Assembly: GCF_947503045.1 (NCBI RefSeq)
Contig: NZ_CANNCF010000002.1
Span: 961,501-1,025,500 of the forward strand
DNA length: 64,000 nt
Direction of reading: 5' to 3'
Origin: an uncultured Tateyamaria sp.
GTDB lineage: Bacteria; Pseudomonadota; Alphaproteobacteria; Rhodobacterales; Rhodobacteraceae
This document shows positions 52,232-61,649 of the stretch, one piece after another. The notes beneath the pieces were generated by a model. That model was given only the letters and a program-made list of their open reading frames with translations. It ran no database searches and was not told the origin of the DNA. The first letter of the stretch is position 1; each line of letters starts with the position of its first letter. The position numbers were made by a program, and so were the translations under genes.

Positions 52232-55200
52232 ATGCGTCGATTTTTCGTCATTTTCCTTGCCCTTTTTTGGGCTGGCGTGGCCTCTGCACAAGAGATTGTG
52301 CCCGATCATCGCTATGTTCTGACGCAGGATGTCGATTTCTTTGGGGCGGATCGCACGGCGTTGTTTGACACCAGTTTCGAGGCCTGCCAGCGGGCGTGCA
52401 GTGCGGATGGGCAATGTGTTGCCTTTACCTATAACAGCCGCTCGAACGCGTGTTTTCCGAAATCGGCGATCACCGATCAGCAATCCTATGTCGGTGCGAT
52501 TTCGGCGCAGCGGCTGGCGGTTGATCCCGCGGTGCAGCGCCGTGCCGCTGACCGGGCGGCTGCCCTTGATGTGGCTGAGGCGGACGCCGCGGCGGCGCGC
52601 GCGTTGGCCCAGGTCGTCGGATCGCGCCATGCGGTAAATGGCCAGCCGGTCGATGCCCTTTTGGCCGCATCGCGCGCGGCCTGGGATCGCGGTGACCGGG
52701 CGGCGGCGCTCAATTGGACCGGGGCTGCGGTGGCCCTCAGCGATGCACCTGACCTGTGGTCGCGTTATGCCTATATCGCGCTGCGTCTGGGGGACAATGT
52801 CGGATCAAACCTGCGCAATCGCGCGCGCCGGGACGCGGTGCCTGCTGCCCTCAACGCTTATCTGCGCAGCGCCAGCTCCGGCGCGCAGGCCAGCGCCCTT
52901 CAGGGCCTCGCCGAAGCGCTCGAGGCCAACAGGCGGGGCCGCGACATGGTGCCTGCGCTGCGCCTGGCCCAATCACTGCAACCCCGCGACGACATTGCGG
53001 CTGCCCTCGAAGATGCGGTGGCCAAATACGGGTTTCGCGTGGTCGACACCCGCGTTGACAGCGACTCGGCCCAGCCGCGCATCTGCGCCACCTTCTCTGA
53101 GCCATTGGTACAGGCCGGGGTCGATTACGACCCCTTTGTGCGCAGCGAGGCAGAGGGTTTGGTGGTGCAGGTCAGTGACCGTGATCTGTGTCTGGATGGT
53201 GTCGAGCACGGTGCGCGATACCGCCTGACCCTGCGCTCTGGCCTGCCGGGGGCGAGCGGAGAAGTGCTGCACAAGGACGTAGCGCTGACCCTATATGTGC
53301 GCGACCGCGCGCCGCTGGTCCGCTTTCCGGGCCGCGCCTATGTGTTGCCACGCAATGCCGGCGCGAGCATCCCGGTCGAGACGGTGAACCTAGACACCGT
53401 CGATCTGGTGCTGAGCCGGGTGAGTGATCGCAATCTGGTGCAATCGCTCAAGGGCGGTTTCTTTGGTCGGCCATTGTCGAGCTGGCAACAGGATCAGTTC
53501 AACGAAGAGATCGCGCAAGAGGTGTGGCGGGGCACGGGTGATGTGCAGTCGACGCTGAATGCCGAAGTGGTCACGCGCCTGCCGCTGGGTGATGTGCTGA
53601 AGGATCAACCCACCGGCATCTATGTCCTCAGCGCGCGGGAGCCGGGCAGTGACCGATATCAGGTGCTGACCGCTTCGCAATGGTTTGTGCTGTCCGATCT
53701 GGGTGTCAGCACGTGGCAGGGCACCGACGGGCTGACCGCAGCCGTGCGGGCGTTAAGCGATGCGGGTGCCGTAGCGGGTGCCGAGGTGCGCCTGATTTCG
53801 AACGCCAATGCGGTGCTCGGCACTGCACTGACCGACGCCGAGGGGTTTGTCCGTTTCGATGCCGGTCTGACACGTGGGCGTGGCGCCGCCGCCCCGGCAT
53901 TGGTGCAGGTGGCGGCGGGCGATGATTTCGTGTTCCTGCCGCTGACTGACCCGGCCTTTGATCTGTCCGATCGCGGGGTCGAGGGACGGCCTGCGGCCCC
54001 ACCGATTGACGTCTTTCTGACCACGGATCGCGGCGCCTACCGCCCCGGTGCAACCATCTATGCCACCGCGCTGGCCCGCGATGCGCGCACCCGCGCGGTG
54101 GAGGGCCTGCCCCTCACAGCGATCCTGAGCCGCCCGGACGGCGTCGAGTACAGCCGCATCATCAGCACGCAGGACAAAGCCGGCGGTCACGTTCTGGCAA
54201 TGCCCCTTGCCAGCAGCGCTCCGCGCGGCACCTGGCGGATCGCCGTGATGGGCGATCTGGAGGCGCCACCGCTTGCCACAACCACCGTGCTGGTCGAGGA
54301 TTTCATCCCGGACCGGATTGCGGTCACTCTGGAGATGGATGAGGCCCCACTGTCACCCAATGCAACCGCCTTTGTGGAGGTGGATGCGCAATATCTCTTT
54401 GGCGCGCCTGGCGCTGATCTGGTGGTTGAGGGCGACGTGCGCCTGCAGCGCCGCAACAGTGTCGCGGGCTGGGATGGCTATCGCTTTGGTCGCCATGACG
54501 CGTTGTTTTCTGCGCAGCGACGCTATTTCGATGGTGGACGTACGGATGCGGATGGCAAGATGCGCGTGCCACTCACCCTGCCCGAAGTCGACGCCGAGGG
54601 TGTGCTGCTGGAGGCGGTGGCCACCCTGCGCGTGTCCGACAGCGGCGGTCGCCCGGTGGAGCGGTCTGTTACGAGGCCCGTGGCCCCCGAAGGTGCTGTC
54701 ATCGGGATCAAGGCAGGTTTTGACGAAGTGCTGCCCGAAGGCGGCACCGCAACCTTCGATCTGGTGGCTGTGGGGGCTGCCTCTTTGCCTGCGCAGTGGA
54801 CCGTGAACCGGGTCGAGACCCGCTATCAATGGTATCAGTTGCAGGGCAACTGGAATTGGGAGCCGGTGACGCGGCGCATCCGCATTGCCCGCGGCGAGGT
54901 GGTGCTCGGCGAGGCCCCGCAACCGCTGGAGGTCGCGACCGAATGGGGAGATTACGAGTTGGTGGTTGAGACGCAGAGCGGGGCCTACACGGCGAGCTCG
55001 GTTGGCTTTTCTGCCGGTTGGTATGGCGGCGTGGACAGCAGTGCGACGCCGGACCGTCTGGCCGTGTCGCTGGATGCAGAAAGCTACAACATAGGCGATG
55101 CCGCGCAATTGCGCCTTGTCTCGCCTCATGATGGCGTTGCCCTCGTGTCGGTGCTGTCGAGCGGTGTGATTGCCCGGCAGGTCGTGCCCGTTGTCGAAGG

Positions 55201-57613
55201 TGAAAACGTTGTGCCTTTGCGGGTTGATGAGGCGTGGGGTACGGATGCGTATGTTGTCGCTTCCGTTCTGCGTAGCGGTGAAGCGGACAGAGGGCCCTCG
55301 CGCGTTCTGGGTCTGGCTCATGCCAGTGTCGATCCCGGCAACAAAGCCCTGCAGGTCAGCATCGACGCGCCCGGGGCCGTAGACGGGCAAGCCGGTAGCA
55401 CGGACGTCACCGTGCGCGTGGACGGTCTGGGTGATAGCCCGGGCTTTGTGACACTTGCCGCAGTCGATGTCGGCATCCTGAACCTGACCCGGTTCGCGGC
55501 CCCTGACCCGCAAGTGCACTACTTTGGCCAGCGCCGTCTTGGCGTGGAAATGCGTGACATGTACGGGCGACTGATCGATGTCAGCAATGGGGCGATGGGC
55601 ATCGTGCGTTCGGGCGGGGACGCCGCGCGCGGGATGGAGCGGGCAGGCCCGCCGCCGACCGAAGCGGTGATGGCCGCCTTTTCCGGCCCGGTTGAGGTCG
55701 GTCCCGACGGGGCGGCGACATTGACTATTCCACGTCCAAACTTCAACGGGTCGATCCGGTTGATGGCAGTGGCGTGGTCCGACAGGGGCGTTGGGCAAGC
55801 CACACAAGACATGCTGGCGCGCGATCCGGTGGTGATCTCAGCCGCAGTGCCGCGATTTCTCGCCCCCGGTGACAATAGCCGCGTGATGCTGGAATTCGTC
55901 CATGCCGCCGGGTCTGCCGGGTCGATGGACCTGTCCGTCAGTGCGAATGGCGTGGATGTCGATGCGGCTCCTGCACAACTCGATATCGGCGATGGGGCAA
56001 CCGTTCGCGTCTCCCTTCCGATCCGCGCCAACACCGTCGGGGATCATCGCATCGACGTGGCGCTGACCACGCCAGACGGGACCGCGCTGCGCAAGACGCT
56101 GACCCTTGGGGTACGCGCGAACGATCCGGTCACCGCCACCACACGCCGCTTTGAACTGGGCGCAGGTGAGGTGCTGACCTTTGATGACAATGTCTTTGCC
56201 GATCTGCGCCCGGACACCGCCCGCGCAACGCTGGCCGCCGGGCCACTGGCGCGTTTTGATATGCCGGGCCTGTTGCGCCAGCTTGATCGATATCCCTATG
56301 GCTGTACCGAGCAGATCACCTCTGCCGCGCTGCCCCTGCTCTATGTGCCGCAAACTGCGTCCGCTGCTGGCATCGACAGCGTCAAGACGCGGATCGAGGC
56401 GGCGATCACGCAGGTTCTGACACGGCAAACCAGCAACGGCGCATTTGGTCTTTGGCGGGCGCAATCGGGTGATTTCTGGCTGGACGCCTATGTCACAGAC
56501 TTCCTCACGCGGGCGCGGACCGAAGGCTATGACATTCCGGAGGCGGCAATCCGCTCGGCCTTGGACAACCTGCGCAACCGGATCAACTATGCGCCCGATT
56601 TCGACAGCGGGGGCGAGGATATCGCCTATGCGCTGATGGTGCTGGCCCGAAACGGTGCGGCTTCGATTGGCGATCTGCGATACTACGCCGACACCAAGGC
56701 CGACGCCTTTGCGACGCCCCTGGCGCGCGCGCAATTGGGAGCGGCCCTGGCGAGTTACGGAGAGCAGACGCGCGCAGACCGGATGTTCGGGCTGGCACAG
56801 GATTTGATATTGCGCAGTGCGGGTGCGACCTCCGGCTGGCGCGATGACTACGGCACGCCATTGCGCGACGCGGCGGGTCTGCTGCATCTGGCCGTTGAGG
56901 CAGGCAGCCGGGCGGTCGATCAGGCGCAACTGGCCGCAGGCATCACCTCGCAAGGAGGGCGTTATTCGACGCAAGAGGCCGCGCAACTGTTGATGGCGGC
57001 ACAGGCCTTGCGCAGTGAAGCAGGCCCCGCGGTGATGAGTGTAAATGATGTCCCCGTGTCCGGTCCGCTTGTCCAGACGCGTGCGTCGGGTGAGGCCCCA
57101 TCGACCATCCGCAATATCTCGGGCGTGGCGCAGGACGTGACGCTGACCACCTATGGCGTGCCGCTAACCCCGGTTGCGGCGGGTGGCTATGGCTACAGCA
57201 TCACCCGCAGCACCTATGATCTGGAGGGCACGCTGGTTGATGGCCCGTGGCGCGTTGGCGAGCGGCGCGTGGTTGTGCTGCGCGTAGTGCCGTTCGAAGA
57301 GGTTGGTGCGCGCCTCATGATCGACGACCCGCTGCCTGCGGGGATCGAGATCGACAATCCGAACCTGCTCCGTTCAGGAGATGTGCGTGGTCTTGACTGG
57401 CTGACCCCTGCCAATCCGGAACATGCCGAATTCCGCAGTGACCGCTTCCTTGCCGCCGTTGATCATCGCGGGGGCGAGGCGTTTGAGCTTGCCTATATCG
57501 CACGGGCCGTGAGCCCGGGAGAATTTCACCACCCCGCAGCCTTGGTCGAGGACATGTACCGTGCCGAATATCGCGCTGTGACTGACACCCGGCGCACGGT
57601 GGTGACCGAATGA
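52232..57613 (+). CDS. Bacterial alpha-2-macroglobulin with N-terminal PAN/Apple-like domain
   Basis: A 1793-residue secreted protease trap. Signal peptide to about residue 22 (AGVASAQ); residues ~25-90 form a PAN/Apple-like domain with four Cys (FEACQRACSADGQCVAFTYNSRSNACFP); then macroglobulin domains, with AYRPGATIYATALARDA and RIAVTLEMDEAPLSPN as strands of MG repeats; the thioester motif GCTEQ in DRYPYGCTEQITSAALPLLY near residue 1370; and the alpha-helical thioester domain after it. It overlaps pbpC by 4 nt, the usual partner. The thioester-bearing form is expected to trap attacking proteases covalently in the periplasm. Confidence 0.93.
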   Translation: MRRFFVIFLALFWAGVASAQEIVPDHRYVLTQDVDFFGADRTALFDTSFEACQRACSADGQCVAFTYNSRSNACFPKSAITDQQSYVGAISAQRLAVDPAVQRRAADRAAALDVAEADAAAARALAQVVGSRHAVNGQPVDALLAASRAAWDRGDRAAALNWTGAAVALSDAPDLWSRYAYIALRLGDNVGSNLRNRARRDAVPAALNAYLRSASSGAQASALQGLAEALEANRRGRDMVPALRLAQSLQPRDDIAAALEDAVAKYGFRVVDTRVDSDSAQPRICATFSEPLVQAGVDYDPFVRSEAEGLVVQVSDRDLCLDGVEHGARYRLTLRSGLPGASGEVLHKDVALTLYVRDRAPLVRFPGRAYVLPRNAGASIPVETVNLDTVDLVLSRVSDRNLVQSLKGGFFGRPLSSWQQDQFNEEIAQEVWRGTGDVQSTLNAEVVTRLPLGDVLKDQPTGIYVLSAREPGSDRYQVLTASQWFVLSDLGVSTWQGTDGLTAAVRALSDAGAVAGAEVRLISNANAVLGTALTDAEGFVRFDAGLTRGRGAAAPALVQVAAGDDFVFLPLTDPAFDLSDRGVEGRPAAPPIDVFLTTDRGAYRPGATIYATALARDARTRAVEGLPLTAILSRPDGVEYSRIISTQDKAGGHVLAMPLASSAPRGTWRIAVMGDLEAPPLATTTVLVEDFIPDRIAVTLEMDEAPLSPNATAFVEVDAQYLFGAPGADLVVEGDVRLQRRNSVAGWDGYRFGRHDALFSAQRRYFDGGRTDADGKMRVPLTLPEVDAEGVLLEAVATLRVSDSGGRPVERSVTRPVAPEGAVIGIKAGFDEVLPEGGTATFDLVAVGAASLPAQWTVNRVETRYQWYQLQGNWNWEPVTRRIRIARGEVVLGEAPQPLEVATEWGDYELVVETQSGAYTASSVGFSAGWYGGVDSSATPDRLAVSLDAESYNIGDAAQLRLVSPHDGVALVSVLSSGVIARQVVPVVEGENVVPLRVDEAWGTDAYVVASVLRSGEADRGPSRVLGLAHASVDPGNKALQVSIDAPGAVDGQAGSTDVTVRVDGLGDSPGFVTLAAVDVGILNLTRFAAPDPQVHYFGQRRLGVEMRDMYGRLIDVSNGAMGIVRSGGDAARGMERAGPPPTEAVMAAFSGPVEVGPDGAATLTIPRPNFNGSIRLMAVAWSDRGVGQATQDMLARDPVVISAAVPRFLAPGDNSRVMLEFVHAAGSAGSMDLSVSANGVDVDAAPAQLDIGDGATVRVSLPIRANTVGDHRIDVALTTPDGTALRKTLTLGVRANDPVTATTRRFELGAGEVLTFDDNVFADLRPDTARATLAAGPLARFDMPGLLRQLDRYPYGCTEQITSAALPLLYVPQTASAAGIDSVKTRIEAAITQVLTRQTSNGAFGLWRAQSGDFWLDAYVTDFLTRARTEGYDIPEAAIRSALDNLRNRINYAPDFDSGGEDIAYALMVLARNGAASIGDLRYYADTKADAFATPLARAQLGAALASYGEQTRADRMFGLAQDLILRSAGATSGWRDDYGTPLRDAAGLLHLAVEAGSRAVDQAQLAAGITSQGGRYSTQEAAQLLMAAQALRSEAGPAVMSVNDVPVSGPLVQTRASGEAPSTIRNISGVAQDVTLTTYGVPLTPVAAGGYGYSITRSTYDLEGTLVDGPWRVGERRVVVLRVVPFEEVGARLMIDDPLPAGIEIDNPNLLRSGDVRGLDWLTPANPEHAEFRSDRFLAAVDHRGGEAFELAYIARAVSPGEFHHPAALVEDMYRAEYRAVTDTRRTVVTE

Positions 57614-59607
57614 AAGCCGTACACCGCCCTCTGTTTCTGCTGGCCGGTGTGCTGAGCGCGGTGGGGCTGATGCACGATATGTGGGACGGCTGGGTCGCGC
57701 GTACGGATGTGCCATCGGTCCTCAGCGTGACTTCGGTCGAAATGCAGGACAGGGACGGCGCGCTGATGCGGGCCTTTGCGGTCGAGGACGGGCGGGTCCG
57801 TCTGGCCCTCGCGCCGGGGTCCGTCGATCCGTCGCTGACCGACATGCTGATCCGTTATGAAGACAAGCGGTTTTTCCGCCATAACGGCGTGGATGCGCGC
57901 GCGATGTTGCGCGCTGTGGCGCAGGCGGTGGCCTCGGGGCGGATTGTGTCGGGTGGGTCGACCCTGACCATGCAGGTGGCGCGGTTGCTGGAAAACTCGG
58001 GCACCGGGTCGGTGCAGGGCAAGCTGCGCCAGATGCGGCTGGCCTGGGCGCTTGAGCGGACATTGACCAAGGACGAGATCCTGCATCTGTACCTGCAACA
58101 CGCCCCCTATGGCGGGCGCATCGAAGGGGTACGCAGCGCGACTTATGTCTGGTTCGGCAAGGAACCCACGCGCTTGTCCCCGTCCGAGGCTGCGTTGCTT
58201 GTTGCCTTGCCGCAATCGCCCGAAACACGCCGTCCGGATCGCCATCCTGAGGCTGCGCGCGCAGCCCGCGACATGGTTCTTGCGCGCGTGGGTGCACCAC
58301 CTTCTGCAGCGGATGTACCCCTCACCATGCGCGCCATGCCCCGGCTCGCGCCGCATTTGGCGGATGCGCTCATGGGGCAAGACCCGTCAGCCACGCGGTT
58401 TGTCACGACCCTGCGCGCGCCGGTTCAGAGGAAGATGGAGACGCTTGTCAGAACCCATGCGGCAGGGCAGGCGGCAGGTGTTTCCATCGCACTCATCGCG
58501 GTGGACCATCACAGCGGAGCAGTTGTCGCACGGGTTGGCGCGCCGGAGTATACGGATGCGGATGGGAGCCTTGGCTTTGTCGATATGACACGGGCGAAAC
58601 GCTCGCCCGGTTCGACGCTCAAGCCTTTGATTTATGCGCTTGCCTTTGACCGTGGCCTTGCCCATCCCGAGACTGTGTTTGCCGACCGGCCCACCCGGTT
58701 TGGGCGCTATGCACCACAGAACTTTGACGGCCAGTTTCGCGGCGATGTCACCGCGCGCTCGGCGCTGTCGCTGTCGCTGAACATCCCCCCGGTCGCTTTG
58801 ACCGACGCCCTTGGGCCGCAGCGCTTGATGGCCGCTTTGCGGTCCTTCGGAGCCGATCCTGTGCTGCCGGGCGGGCAGGCCGGGCTGGCCGTCGCGCTGG
58901 GTGGAGTAGGTCTGAGCCTTGAGGACCTTGCGCGTGTCTATGCGGGGCTGGCACAGCTTGGCAGTGTGGTGCCGGTCAGCGATCAGAGGATGAACTCCGT
59001 GCCGGGCAGCCACGTGATAGCGCCTCGCGCGGCGTGGCAGGTTGGCGATATCCTGCGCGGCATTGCCCCGCCTGCAGGGGCGCCCTCAGGCTTGGCCTAC
59101 AAGACCGGCACGTCCTACGGGCACCGCGATGCGTGGGCCTTTGGCTATGACGGGCGGCATGTGATTGGCGTGTGGATCGGGCGGCCCGACGGGACGCCTG
59201 TGCCCGGGGCCTTTGGCGGCGATCACGCGGCACCTTTGCTGTTCGAGGCGTTTGGTCGACTGAAACCTGCCTTTGATCCGGCCCCGGCGCCACCGCCGGA
59301 TACCCTGATCCTGACCACAGCGGAATTGCCCGCCCCCTTGCGCCGTTTTGGGCCTGCCACGCCCAAGGCTTCCGGACCAACGGTGGCCTTCCCACCGGAC
59401 GGTGCTGTTCTGGAAACTGCGGATACGATGATCAAGGTGGAGGATGGCGTGCTGCCCCTGACCGTGTTGCTGAACGGAGCCCCCGTTGCCTCGGGTCTGC
59501 GGGCGCGGCATGTCACCGTTGGGCTGCCTTCGGTCGGGTTTTCCGACATCACGGTTATCGACGGCGCGGGCCGTTCGGCGCGGGTGGCGGTTGAGTTGCG
59601 CCCCTAG
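57610..59607 (+). CDS. pbpC: PbpC, penicillin-binding protein 1C
   Basis: A bifunctional peptidoglycan synthase thought to repair wall damage together with alpha-2-macroglobulin. The 665 residues show an N-terminal membrane anchor, a glycosyltransferase domain with IRYEDKRFFRHNGVDARAML and SGGSTLTMQVARLLE, and a transpeptidase domain with the serine motif RSPGSTLKPLIYALAFDRG, SLSLN as SxN, and YKTGTSYGHRDAWAFGYDGRHVIGVWIG as KTG. The C-terminal BiPBP domain (about 570-665) is present. Start overlaps the macroglobulin stop. Confidence 0.95.
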   Translation: MKAVHRPLFLLAGVLSAVGLMHDMWDGWVARTDVPSVLSVTSVEMQDRDGALMRAFAVEDGRVRLALAPGSVDPSLTDMLIRYEDKRFFRHNGVDARAMLRAVAQAVASGRIVSGGSTLTMQVARLLENSGTGSVQGKLRQMRLAWALERTLTKDEILHLYLQHAPYGGRIEGVRSATYVWFGKEPTRLSPSEAALLVALPQSPETRRPDRHPEAARAARDMVLARVGAPPSAADVPLTMRAMPRLAPHLADALMGQDPSATRFVTTLRAPVQRKMETLVRTHAAGQAAGVSIALIAVDHHSGAVVARVGAPEYTDADGSLGFVDMTRAKRSPGSTLKPLIYALAFDRGLAHPETVFADRPTRFGRYAPQNFDGQFRGDVTARSALSLSLNIPPVALTDALGPQRLMAALRSFGADPVLPGGQAGLAVALGGVGLSLEDLARVYAGLAQLGSVVPVSDQRMNSVPGSHVIAPRAAWQVGDILRGIAPPAGAPSGLAYKTGTSYGHRDAWAFGYDGRHVIGVWIGRPDGTPVPGAFGGDHAAPLLFEAFGRLKPAFDPAPAPPPDTLILTTAELPAPLRRFGPATPKASGPTVAFPPDGAVLETADTMIKVEDGVLPLTVLLNGAPVASGLRARHVTVGLPSVGFSDITVIDGAGRSARVAVELRP

Positions 59608-61649
59608 CGACGCCCCTCGCGCAGCCACGCACCGGTGATCAGACCCGCGGCCATCAGCAGCACCACCCACGGCGGCAGCAGCGCCATCTGGCGCACGTCC
59701 TGCGTCTCGTAAGCGCCACGTGGGGTGATCCCGATCCAGCCGCGACCGGCGGCGGGACGCCCCTCGCGCACCGTGCGGATACGGGGTGTGCCGTCTTCGA
59801 TCCGCAGCACACCGCCACGCGTTGCGGCCACTCGGTCGCCCAGAATATCTGCGGTCGCGATGGTGGCCTCGAATTCCTTGGGGGCGGCGGGGCCAAGGCC
59901 GATCACCGCGCTCTGCTCACCATTTTCAAGACGGTAAAGCCCGATCTCGGGGCCATCAAAACGGGTTTCGAATTGGCCCGGCGCGACTTCTTCAAGCGTC
60001 AGTTCCGTGGTTGTGCCGCTGGGGTCGGTGATCGTCACAGGGGGCACGCTGTCGGACAGGGTGCGGCGCTGGATGCGCATGGATTGGCCGGTGGCAAAGG
60101 CGGTCAGGGCCTCTTCTTCCAGTTCGGGTTCTTTCATCATCCAGTGCGCAAGACGGCGCAGCAATTCGAGTTGCGGCCCGCCCCCTTCATAGCCGCGATT
60201 CCACAACCATGCGTGATCCGAGGCGAGCAGGGCGACGCGCCCTTCCTCGACCCGTTCGAGCACCAGCAGTGGGCGTTCGTCGACGCCCTCCATCACCACA
60301 ACGCTGTTTTCGCGCGCGGCCACGTCGATCTGGCGCAGCCAGCGGCCCCAGTCGCCTGCGCCGGGCAGGGCGGTTGTGACTGGATGGCGATTGCCGATGT
60401 CGGACACGACCGGGCGATAGGAATCTTCGATCACCCGCGCCGAGGGCTCGGCAGGCATCACGGTGCCAAGGGGCGAGCGATAAAGGCTGTCCGCCCCGGC
60501 AAAGTCCGGGCCAGCCGCGACCAGCACCGCGCCACCATCACGGATATAACGCGCCACGTTGTCGAGATAGAGCGCGGGCAGGATGCCGCGCCGCTTGTAG
60601 CGGTCAAAGATAATCAGGTCGAAATCGTCGATCTTTTCCAGAAACAGCTCGCGCGTCGGAAACGCGATGAGGCTGAGTTCGCCCACGGGCACGCCGTCCT
60701 GTTTTTCCGGGGGGCGCAGGATAGTGAAGTGAACCAGATCAACCGAACTGTCCGATTTCAGCAGGTTGCGCCATGTGCGCCCGCCTGCATGCGGTTCGCC
60801 GGATACCAGCAGCACGCGCAGCCGGTCCCGCACGCCGTTCATCTGGATCAGGGCGGTGTTGTTGCGGTCGGTCAACTCGCCATCCGCTTCGGGAACCGAA
60901 AACTGGATCACGTTGCGCCCGCCATGAGGCAGGGTCACGGGCAGGTCGATATCCTCGCCGATGCGCACGTTAAAGCGCTGCGGCTCGGACCCGTCCACCG
61001 AGATGTCGAGCGGCGCTGTGCCTGCATCCAGCGGGGCCGCGCCGCTGTCCTCGATGCGCAGGGTCAGTGTCACAGGCTCGCCGATGATGGCGAAGGCAGG
61101 CGCATTCTTGACCAGCAGGCGGCGGTCCCAATCGGCTTCCTTGCCCGTCAGCAACAGGTGCAGGGGTGCTGGCAGATCAAAGGGGAGATCGGCGTCATGC
61201 ACTTGCCCGTCGCTGATGGCGATCAGTCCGGCGATGCGTGCACGCGGTTCTTCGGCCAGCGCATCGGACAGGGCGGTCATCAGCCGCGTGCCGGTGTCTT
61301 CGTCGCCATCAGGGACGGTGATGCGGCGGACTTCGGTGCCTTCGCGGGCATTCAGCGTCGCCTCGATGGCGTCGGCGACGCTGTCCGTCTGGTCGGGGCG
61401 GTCGCGCAGGCGTTGGCTGGCGCTTTGGTCTTCGGCGAGGATGACGATATCGCTCAGCGGCGCGCGGTCTTCTTCCTGCAGCGAGGGGCCGGACAGGGCG
61501 GCGACGATCACAAGGCCAGCCGCCCCGCGCAGGGCCCAGCCACCAAGTCCGCGCATCGCGGCGAGGATGACTCCACCCAGAACAAGGGCGCCAAGAATGG
61601 CCAGAACGGGCCACGGCAGAAGCGGGTCAAACAGAACAGTTCCGGTCAT
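59604..61649 (-). CDS. Membrane protein with glutamine-amidotransferase-like fold, BatA/DUF4159 cluster
   Basis: A 681-residue protein with two N-terminal membrane segments (about 10-29 and 36-55) and one C-terminal (about 655-672). Between them is a von Willebrand-like stretch (DIVILAEDQSASQRLRDRP, GLIAISDGQVHDADLP) followed by a class-I-amidotransferase-like stretch (LRVLLVSGEPHAGGRTWRNLLKSD, FDLIIFDRYKRRGILP, IRDGGAVLVAAGPDF). It overlaps the DUF4159 gene by 4 nt. The cluster (MoxR ATPase, DUF58, DUF4159, this protein) is common in alphaproteobacteria and linked to envelope stress. Its stop shares the tetramer CTAG with the pbpC stop. Confidence 0.75.
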   Translation of the reverse strand: MTGTVLFDPLLPWPVLAILGALVLGGVILAAMRGLGGWALRGAAGLVIVAALSGPSLQEEDRAPLSDIVILAEDQSASQRLRDRPDQTDSVADAIEATLNAREGTEVRRITVPDGDEDTGTRLMTALSDALAEEPRARIAGLIAISDGQVHDADLPFDLPAPLHLLLTGKEADWDRRLLVKNAPAFAIIGEPVTLTLRIEDSGAAPLDAGTAPLDISVDGSEPQRFNVRIGEDIDLPVTLPHGGRNVIQFSVPEADGELTDRNNTALIQMNGVRDRLRVLLVSGEPHAGGRTWRNLLKSDSSVDLVHFTILRPPEKQDGVPVGELSLIAFPTRELFLEKIDDFDLIIFDRYKRRGILPALYLDNVARYIRDGGAVLVAAGPDFAGADSLYRSPLGTVMPAEPSARVIEDSYRPVVSDIGNRHPVTTALPGAGDWGRWLRQIDVAARENSVVVMEGVDERPLLVLERVEEGRVALLASDHAWLWNRGYEGGGPQLELLRRLAHWMMKEPELEEEALTAFATGQSMRIQRRTLSDSVPPVTITDPSGTTTELTLEEVAPGQFETRFDGPEIGLYRLENGEQSAVIGLGPAAPKEFEATIATADILGDRVAATRGGVLRIEDGTPRIRTVREGRPAAGRGWIGITPRGAYETQDVRQMALLPPWVVLLMAAGLITGAWLREGRR

